From contig DATLZB010000135.1 in assembly GCA_035574175.1 (NCBI GenBank), positions 1-6,259 of the forward strand: a stretch of 6,259 nucleotides of DNA, written 5' to 3'. Below the pieces are notes generated by a model that saw only the letters and a program-made list of their open reading frames with translations, was not told the DNA's origin and searched no databases. Both the position numbers and the translations under genes were made by a program. Of this stretch, positions 1 through 6,259 are shown piece by piece. This stretch comes from DATLZB01 sp035574175 (GTDB lineage: Bacteria; Pseudomonadota; Alphaproteobacteria; Rhizobiales; Hyphomicrobiaceae). The number at the start of each line of letters is the position of its first letter. Position 1 is the stretch's first letter.

Positions 1-1
1 G

Positions 2-154
2 GAGAACCTCGACAAGGGCCGCGCCTTCCTCAAGATGGGCAACGTGTTCACCGACGACATGATCGACGCCTACATCGAACTCAAGATGGAGGAGGTGCAG
101 CGCTTCGAGATGACGCCGCACCCGGTCGAGTTCGACATGTACTACTCGGTCTGA
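2..154 (+). CDS. glnA: Glutamine synthetase type I, C-terminal end (5' truncated by window)
   Basis: Only the last 50 codons are present; the gene enters from the left edge and ends at TGA 152-154. The translated tail ends in TPHPVEFDMYYSV, the very conserved C-terminus of bacterial type I glutamine synthetase (alphaproteobacterial form), preceded by a helix-rich stretch (GNVFTDDMIDAYIELKMEEV) that matches the end of the catalytic domain. The enzyme makes glutamine from glutamate, ammonia and ATP in the cytosol as a dodecamer, and is the main ammonia-assimilation step. The adenylylation tyrosine and the active-site residues lie upstream, outside the window, so activity and regulation cannot be judged here. 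A hairpin terminator follows within about 25 bases, so this is the end of a transcription unit and the downstream genes are independent of it. Confidence 0.93.
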   Translation, partial: ENLDKGRAFLKMGNVFTDDMIDAYIELKMEEVQRFEMTPHPVEFDMYYSV

Positions 155-177
155 CGATCGTACGACGGGGGGCGGGG

Positions 178-207
178 AGGGGCGGCCGCTTGGCCGCCCT
201 TTCCGTT
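178..207 (+). terminator. Rho-independent-like terminator of glnA
   Basis: A perfect 8-bp GC stem, GGGCGGCC (180-187) and GGCCGCCC (192-199), encloses a GCTT loop. It is extended outward by a G-T and an A-T pair and followed by TTT and a further T-containing stretch. It sits 24 bases after the glnA stop. The T-run is short, as is common in GC-rich alphaproteobacteria. On the minus strand the hairpin is followed by C-rich sequence, so it is less likely to terminate oxyR. Confidence 0.75.
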
Positions 208-302
208 CCGTCTCCTCGCCACTCCGAGATCGAACCGTCTTGCCGCCCCCCGAAAAAGGCGAAGCGAGAGGTGGGATGCGGCGTCGCAGGGTGGGCGCTT
301 GC

Positions 303-1217
303 TCAGTCGGCCTTCGATCGGCGCTTTAGGTCTTCGCCGACGGCGGTTACAAACCGGCCCAACTCCATGAAATCCCGCTTGCGGGGCGAGGAGCGTCGCC
401 AGGCGAGGCCCAGCGTGCGATGCGGCTCCGGCTCGGCGAAGCGCATCAGGCGGATGTCGCCGTGCCGGCGCTCGAGCTCCACACAGAGCTCGGGCAGCAG
501 CGTGATGCCGTACCCGTTGGAGACCATTTGCACGATGGTCGAGAGCGTGGAGGCGCCAAACGTGTCGATGCCGCGCACGTTGTGCATGCCGCAATAGGAA
601 AGCGCCTGCTCCCGCAGGCAGTGGCCCTCCTCGAGCAACAGCAGCCGATCGTGGGCGAGTAATTCAGGCGTCGCCCGGAGGCGGCGCGCGATGGTGCGTG
701 CCGCAGGCAGCGCCAGCAGGAAGCGGTCTTCCAAAAGAGGTAGGGTCTCGATCTCGGCATGCTCAACGGGCAGCGCGAGCACAAGGAGGTCGAGCTGGCC
801 GACGGCAAGTTCGCGCACCAGGCCGCTCGTCTGAGTCTCGCGAATGTGGAGCTCCAGGTCGGGGTGCCTCTCGCGCAAGAGCGGCAGCAGCGGCGGCAGA
901 AGGTAGGGCGCCACGGAGGGAATGACGCCGAGCCGCAAGGGCCCCGAAAGCAGGCGGCTGCCGTGGCGGGCCACGTCGACAAGGTCCTGGGTGGCGGCAA
1001 GGATACGCTCGGCTCGCCGTGCCACCTCGGCGCCGATGGCGGTGAGCGCCACCTTGCCGGCGCGCCGCTCGATGAGCTCAACCCCGAGTGCTGCCTCCAA
1101 CTCCCGGATTTGCATGGAAAGTGCGGGCTGGGAAATGGCGCACTGTTCGGCAGCCCGGCCGAAGTGCAAGTGATGGGCAAGAGCGTCGAAATACTTGAGC
1201 TGACGGAAGGTGACCAT
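303..1217 (-). CDS. oxyR: Hydrogen peroxide-sensing LysR-family regulator OxyR
   Basis: This 304-residue LysR-type regulator is the usual length for the family. An N-terminal winged helix-turn-helix (residues about 3-62, core FGRAAEQCAISQPALSMQIREL at 19-40) is followed by a linker helix and a substrate-binding-like domain (about 92-296). The diagnostic feature is EEGHCLREQALSYCGMHN: Cys200 and Cys209 match the peroxide-reactive Cys199 and Cys208 of E. coli OxyR with the same spacing, and the family motif GHC is intact. Known role: peroxide drives an intramolecular disulfide that turns the tetramer into an activator of catalase and peroxidase genes. The gene diverges from katG, the classic target arrangement. 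The start ATG (1215-1217) is preceded only by a weak AGG-like ribosome site. That site lies in the loop of an inverted repeat that is also a candidate OxyR operator, so autoregulation is likely. Stop at 303-305. Confidence 0.93.
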   Translation of the reverse strand: MVTFRQLKYFDALAHHLHFGRAAEQCAISQPALSMQIRELEAALGVELIERRAGKVALTAIGAEVARRAERILAATQDLVDVARHGSRLLSGPLRLGVIPSVAPYLLPPLLPLLRERHPDLELHIRETQTSGLVRELAVGQLDLLVLALPVEHAEIETLPLLEDRFLLALPAARTIARRLRATPELLAHDRLLLLEEGHCLREQALSYCGMHNVRGIDTFGASTLSTIVQMVSNGYGITLLPELCVELERRHGDIRLMRFAEPEPHRTLGLAWRRSSPRKRDFMELGRFVTAVGEDLKRRSKAD

Positions 1218-1270
1218 GGCGATAAGCCTATCTTATCGTTGATCCTAATCAACCCGATTGGACATTATCG
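1218..1270. promoter_or_regulatory. Candidate OxyR operator cluster between oxyR and katG
   Basis: Several dyads are packed next to the oxyR start. The first is CGATAAG-CCTAT-CTTATCG (1220-1238), a perfect 7-bp inverted repeat. The second is TTGAT-CCTA-ATCAA (1239-1252), a perfect 5-bp repeat. The third is CGAT-N8-ATCG (1255-1270). Their centres are about 17 bases apart, and the first two share a central CCTA. The AT-rich GAT/ATC half-sites stand out from the GC-rich surroundings. OxyR tetramers are known to contact four spaced ATAG-like half-sites, and the position between a regulator and its target fits. Agreement with the E. coli consensus is only partial, so OxyR binding is inferred. TTGGAC at 1258-1263 could be a katG -35 element, with a poor -10 near 1282-1287; that promoter call is weak. 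Confidence 0.6.
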
Positions 1271-1408
1271 GCGTAAACGATCATGTTCTCGTTCATTCGA
1301 GAGGCAGCCTGGCAGGTGCGTGCAGGCCCGGAGGGCTCGACAGCAGGGCCTTGCCGCCGGCACGCGCGGGCGTGGAACGCATCCCAAGGAAACCGGCACA
1401 ACGCAATC

Positions 1409-1413
1409 GGAGG
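1409..1413 (+). promoter_or_regulatory. katG ribosome binding site
   Basis: GGAGG lies 6 bases before the ATG at 1420 and only 3 before the ATG at 1417. This favours 1420 as the main start and argues against the in-frame upstream extension from a TTG at 1258. Confidence 0.8.
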
Positions 1414-1419
1414 GGAATG

Positions 1420-3600
<2,181 letters not shown>

Positions 3601-3630
3601 TTACGGCACGCCCGTCGGCCGAGCGGGGCC

Positions 3631-3665
3631 GAGCCGGGCGGGACCGCACGCGGTCCCCCCGGCGC
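3631..3665 (+). terminator. GC hairpin after katG, possible terminator or mRNA 3' end stabiliser
   Basis: CCGGG (3634-3638), a bulged C, then GGGACCGC (3640-3647) pair with GCGGTCCC (3650-3657) and CCCGG (3658-3662), giving a 13-bp stem with one bulge and a very tight loop, 33 bases after the katG stop. No T-run follows, so it does not meet the standard intrinsic terminator pattern. It may act with Rho or protect the katG mRNA from exonucleases. Confidence 0.5.
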
Positions 3666-3710
3666 CTCCTTCGAGCGCGGCAAATCCCCGAGATGCGTAG
3701 AGCTTTGCCT

Positions 3711-3742
3711 TGAGCGGGTCCCCTGTGGCAGAACAGGGCTCA
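3711..3742 (+). promoter_or_regulatory. Hairpin covering the ribosome site of the DUF1194 gene
   Basis: CCTGT (3722-3726) pairs with ACAGG (3733-3737), and TGAGC (3711-3715) pairs with GCTCA (3738-3742), leaving a 6-base bulge on the 5' side. In RNA this buries the AGGG that is the only ribosome-site candidate, together with the A of the start codon. This may limit translation or form part of a regulated leader; the function is inferred from position only. Confidence 0.35.
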
Positions 3743-4590
3743 TGAGGCGACAGGTCCAGGCTCACGCACTGGCCGTACTTGTGATCGCCGCGGGCGCAGG
3801 CGCGGCGCAAGGGCAGATCGACGTTGACCTCGCGCTCGTGCTCGCCGTCGATATCTCCCATTCCATGGACCACAGGGAGCAGCAGCTCCAGCGCGACGGC
3901 TATGTTGCCGCCTTCCTCGATGCGGACGTGCGCAGAGTGATCCGGCAAGGCCCGCACGGCCGCATCGCCGTGACTTACCTTGAATGGTCCGGAGCGGATA
4001 CCCAGCATGTGGTGCTGCCCTGGACCCTGATCGACGGGCCGGCGGCCGCCGATCTCGTCGCCCGCCGGCTCGCCGCCCACCCCATCAGCCGGGGCCATAC
4101 CACCTCGATCTCGGCCGCCCTCGCCTTCTCCGCGCGCCAGCTTAAGGACAGTCCCTATCGGGCTGCTCGGCGCGTGATCGACATCTCCGGTGACGGCATC
4201 AACAACGCCGGTCCGCCGGTCGATCTCGTCCGCGACGGCATCGTCGGCGACGGTATCGTCATCAACGGCCTGCCCATCCTCGACAGCAATGCGCATGCCG
4301 CGGAAGACCCCGAGCTGCCCGGCCTCGACACCTATTACAGCCATTGCGTGATCGGCGGCGCGGGCTCCTTCGTCGTGCCGATCCGCTCCGAAACCGACTT
4401 CGCCGCGGCAACCAAGCAGAAGCTGCTGCTCGAAATAGCGGGCCTCATGGGAGCAGCGCGCGTCATCAGGGCGCAGAACCAATCGCCTGCGCGCGTCTTT
4501 GATTGCCGGCGCGGCGGCTGGCAGCGCCAGCGCCCGGAGAGCCGCTGGCACCGCTGGTGCGTGGCGATCGGCATCTGTGAGCCGCGCTAA
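3742..4590 (+). CDS. Exported DUF1194 (VWA-like) protein of unknown function
   Basis: The 282-residue protein matches my knowledge of the DUF1194 family, which has a von Willebrand factor A-like fold. It starts with a signal peptide (MRRQ, then a hydrophobic core at about 8-22, with likely cleavage near AAQG-Q at 24/25), so it is probably periplasmic or secreted. After the first strand, LALVLAVDISHSM gives the metal-binding DxSxS motif (Asp37, Ser39, Ser41). Thr120 or Thr121 in GHTTSISAAL and Asp151 in IDISGDGINN can complete the site. Such sites bind Mg or Mn and usually mediate protein contacts; the partner and role here are unknown. The Arg/Trp-rich tail has four cysteines overall (202, 255, 273, 279) that could form disulfides outside the cytosol. 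The ribosome site is weak, a short AGGG only 3 bases from the ATG. The gene ends 3 bases from the convergent thioesterase gene. There is no visible link to katG, which is followed by its own hairpin. Confidence 0.85.
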   Translation: MRRQVQAHALAVLVIAAGAGAAQGQIDVDLALVLAVDISHSMDHREQQLQRDGYVAAFLDADVRRVIRQGPHGRIAVTYLEWSGADTQHVVLPWTLIDGPAAADLVARRLAAHPISRGHTTSISAALAFSARQLKDSPYRAARRVIDISGDGINNAGPPVDLVRDGIVGDGIVINGLPILDSNAHAAEDPELPGLDTYYSHCVIGGAGSFVVPIRSETDFAAATKQKLLLEIAGLMGAARVIRAQNQSPARVFDCRRGGWQRQRPESRWHRWCVAIGICEPR

Positions 4591-4593
4591 GCC

Positions 4594-4998
4594 TCAAGGG
4601 GCGAGCTTCCTCTGCACGCGCTGGTCGAAGCGGGCGACGTTGACCACCACGCGCTGATGGCTCCCCTCGCCGATCGGCTCCTTATCGTCGCGGGCCTCGA
4701 CGCGGAACGACAAAGTGCGACCCTCGATTTTCGTAAGCTCGGCGGTGGCGCTCACCCGCATGCCGACCGGGGTCGCCGCAAAATGGCGGACGTCGAGATG
4801 GATGCCGAGGCTCTGATGGCCTTCCGGCAGCAGATGTTCGACAGCGGCAAGCGCGGCGGCCTCGATCACGTTGATCATCACCGGCGTGGCGAGAACCGGC
4901 ACCCGACCGCTGCCGACGCGGGGCGCAGTATGCTCAACCCCCACCAGGAGATCGGCAGAGCCCTTGAGACCAGGTTGCAGATTGGACAGTTCGATCAT
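4594..4998 (-). CDS. Hotdog-fold thioesterase, fluoroacetyl-CoA thioesterase (FlK)-like family
   Basis: This 134-residue protein has the single hotdog domain typical of small acyl-CoA thioesterases. The pattern VPVLATPVMINVIEAAAL, then HLDVRHFAATPVGM and a late GSHQRVVVNVARF, is that of FlK-like thioesterases. Thr39, Glu46 and His72 line up with the FlK catalytic residues Thr42, Glu50 and His76, so hydrolysis of a short acyl-CoA in the cytosol is plausible. The natural substrate is unknown; most relatives are housekeeping thioesterases unconnected to fluoroacetate. The start is uncertain. I chose the ATG at 4996-4998 (MIELSNLQPGLKG) because family similarity begins there. A GTG at 5029-5031 would add 11 residues of charged, unconserved sequence. 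Neither start has a well-spaced ribosome site; a GAAGG lies about 16 bases before the chosen ATG. The gene is divergent from the membrane protein at 5127 and convergent with the DUF1194 gene. Confidence 0.82.
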   Translation of the reverse strand: MIELSNLQPGLKGSADLLVGVEHTAPRVGSGRVPVLATPVMINVIEAAALAAVEHLLPEGHQSLGIHLDVRHFAATPVGMRVSATAELTKIEGRTLSFRVEARDDKEPIGEGSHQRVVVNVARFDQRVQRKLAP

Positions 4999-5126
4999 GC
5001 CGTTGTCGCTTTGGCCTTCGCGGCGCCGCACTCCGATTTACACTTATCATTTCGTCGGGTGCCGTGCTTGCGGGAGTTTACAGGCCCGGCGGTTCGCGTT
5101 GTATCAGCCGCGCATGTAGGGAATCC

Positions 5127-6259
5127 ATGGCTGGCAAGGTATCGGACCAGCTCATCCTAGTGCTGATCGTGGCGGCGTCGGCGGCGCTGGCAATTCCGGC
5201 CCTGCTCGTTCCCGTCCCGCCGCTCTTCGACTACGCCAATCATCTCGTCCGGCTGTGGCTCATCGCGGGCGGTGCCCACGGTCCACCGTTGGCGCAGATG
5301 TACGCCCCGGCCTGGGAGCAGGCTTTCACGAACGTCGGCATAGACTATATCGGCGCCGTCCTCGGCTGGATCGTTCCTGCCACCGCCGTCGGCACCGGCA
5401 TGCTGGTGTTTGCGACCGCTTTGCCCCCCCTCGGCGCGCTGCTTCTCAACCGCGCGTTGTTTGGCGGACTGCACTGGTCGCAGGTCGCCATCCTGTTCTT
5501 CGCCTGGAATGCGACGCTGATCGCCGGCTTCCTCAATTTCCACATCGGCATCGGCCTCGCCCTCGCCGGCGCGGCGCTCGAGCCGCGACTCGGCACGTCG
5601 AGCATGGCGTTGCGCGCGAGCGTGAGGGCAGCGATCGGTTTCCTCCTCATCGTCGTCCACGCCTTCGGCCTCCTCTATTACTGCGCGCTGATTACCGGGC
5701 TCTCGATCGGGCGCAGTCTCGGCCCGCTCGCCGATCTCGAGGGCCTCGCCGCCCGCGCGGGCCGTGCACTGGCCGCAGCCGCTGCGGCGGCACTCCCCTC
5801 CTTCCTTGTCATTGTGCTGGCGCCCGCGCTTCCCGGTGCCCACACCGACGCCGTCGGCAAGGCGCCGTTGTGGGACTTCTCGCTTGCCAGCAAGAGCTAC
5901 GTGCTGCTGTCGCCGATTGCCACGTATCACCTGGCTGTCGACGTCGCCTTCGCGCTCGCCGCTTTAACGCCGCTCGCAGCCGCCGCCCTTGCCGGGCGCT
6001 GCGAAGCGCATGCGGGCCTGCTGATCCTTGCGGCCGCCATGACGCTTATCGCGCTGCTCGCACCGGCGGCGGTGGCAGGAACCTGGTGGATCGACAACCG
6101 CTTTCCGCTGATGGCGGTGTTGGCGCTGCTGGCCGGCCTGCGGCCCAATGCCCCGCTCCGGCAGAGGACCACAGCGGCACTCGCCGTGCTGCTCACCTTC
6201 ATCGTCGTTTTGCGTACGGGCTGGATTGCGGCGGTGTGGCTTGAGCGCCAGCAGGATGT
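5127..6259 (+). CDS. Polytopic membrane protein, GT-C glycosyltransferase-like (3' truncated)
   Basis: The frame is open from ATG 5127 to the window edge, giving at least 377 residues with no stop. It is preceded by AGGGA (5118-5122), 4 bases before the ATG. I see about nine hydrophobic segments, near residues 8-30, 75-98, 118-149, 165-190, 213-232, 258-288, 297-316, 325-338 and 349-370, so it is an inner-membrane protein. After the first segment comes VPPLFDYANHLVRLW (residues 31-44). An acidic motif in the first outer loop, followed by many helices, resembles GT-C type lipid-linked sugar transferases, but this is a topology-based inference only. WWIDNRFP (320-327) is another polar, potentially functional loop. 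I do not recognise a named family member, so the annotation is a hypothetical membrane protein. It could form a unit with genes downstream, outside the window. Longer open frames on both strands in this stretch are by-products of its alanine- and leucine-rich, GC-rich coding. Confidence 0.8.
   Translation, partial: MAGKVSDQLILVLIVAASAALAIPALLVPVPPLFDYANHLVRLWLIAGGAHGPPLAQMYAPAWEQAFTNVGIDYIGAVLGWIVPATAVGTGMLVFATALPPLGALLLNRALFGGLHWSQVAILFFAWNATLIAGFLNFHIGIGLALAGAALEPRLGTSSMALRASVRAAIGFLLIVVHAFGLLYYCALITGLSIGRSLGPLADLEGLAARAGRALAAAAAAALPSFLVIVLAPALPGAHTDAVGKAPLWDFSLASKSYVLLSPIATYHLAVDVAFALAALTPLAAAALAGRCEAHAGLLILAAAMTLIALLAPAAVAGTWWIDNRFPLMAVLALLAGLRPNAPLRQRTTAALAVLLTFIVVLRTGWIAAVWLERQQD

Noticed and set aside
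240..302. Terminator for oxyR on the minus strand (TTTTT run complementary to 255-259)
   Set aside because: There is a T-run on the minus strand but I could not find a convincing stem directly before it.
446..1252. Second minus-strand frame and several plus-strand frames across oxyR
   Set aside because: The OxyR frame has the helix-turn-helix and both redox cysteines; the others are Ser/Pro/Arg-rich shadows.
1258..1416. In-frame N-terminal extension of katG from a TTG codon
   Set aside because: It would add 53 residues unlike any KatG N-terminus, overlaps the operator-like dyads, and lacks a ribosome site. The MDAKTDETAGKCPV start behind GGAGG fits the family.
3601..4551. 316-codon open frame antisense to the DUF1194 gene
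   Set aside because: Low-complexity translation without a recognisable domain. The opposite strand has a signal peptide and metal-site motif, so this is a GC-driven shadow.
4440..4590. Possible frameshift giving the unusual Arg/Trp-rich end of the DUF1194 protein
   Set aside because: The DC..GG.WQR pattern in the tail sits where DUF1194 proteins normally carry a similar DC..GE..W pattern, and no other frame continues better.
5157..5930. 257-codon minus-strand frame rich in Glu, Arg and Gly
   Set aside because: The charged low-complexity composition mirrors the hydrophobic codons of the membrane protein on the other strand; no motif seen.
5255..6244. Long Arg/Pro-rich open frame overlapping the membrane protein
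   Set aside because: Its translation is arginine- and proline-rich, typical of a wrong frame in GC-rich DNA. The frame starting at 5127 gives coherent membrane segments.

Overview
The window is GC-rich, densely coding DNA with strong third-position GC bias. It looks like a piece of an alphaproteobacterial chromosome, most likely Rhizobiales/Hyphomicrobiales. That placement is inferred from the style of the KatG, the OxyR-like regulator divergent from it, a DUF1194 protein (a family I associate with Alphaproteobacteria) and the type I glutamine synthetase C-terminus. I see no rRNA, tRNA, CRISPR array, insertion sequence, integrase or attachment site.

Layout. (1) Bases 2-154 are the last 50 codons of a glutamine synthetase (glnA), followed by a clear GC-rich hairpin terminator at about 178-207. 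(2) Bases 303-1217 (-) encode an OxyR-type LysR regulator with both redox cysteines. Divergent from it is katG at 1420-3600 (+), a full-length catalase-peroxidase with all key active-site residues. The 202 bases between them hold several dyad-symmetric elements that are good candidates for OxyR operators. The strongest touches the oxyR start codon and would also form an RNA hairpin around the oxyR ribosome binding site. (3) After katG comes a strong GC hairpin without a T-tract. Then at 3742-4590 (+) lies an exported DUF1194 protein with a von Willebrand factor A-like metal site, of unknown function. A hairpin overlaps its ribosome binding site and start codon. (4) Convergent with it, only 3 bases away, is a small hotdog-fold thioesterase of the fluoroacetyl-CoA thioesterase-like type (4594-4998, -). 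(5) Divergent from the thioesterase, a polytopic membrane protein begins at 5127 and runs off the end of the window.

How the genes work together. The only clear functional unit is oxyR-katG: peroxide oxidises OxyR, which activates katG, and KatG removes hydrogen peroxide. The remaining genes look like ordinary chromosomal neighbours with no visible functional link. I found no convincing new multi-gene system. The points most worth a second look are the operator/leader structure at oxyR, the start-site hairpin before the DUF1194 gene, and the uncharacterised DUF1194 and membrane proteins.
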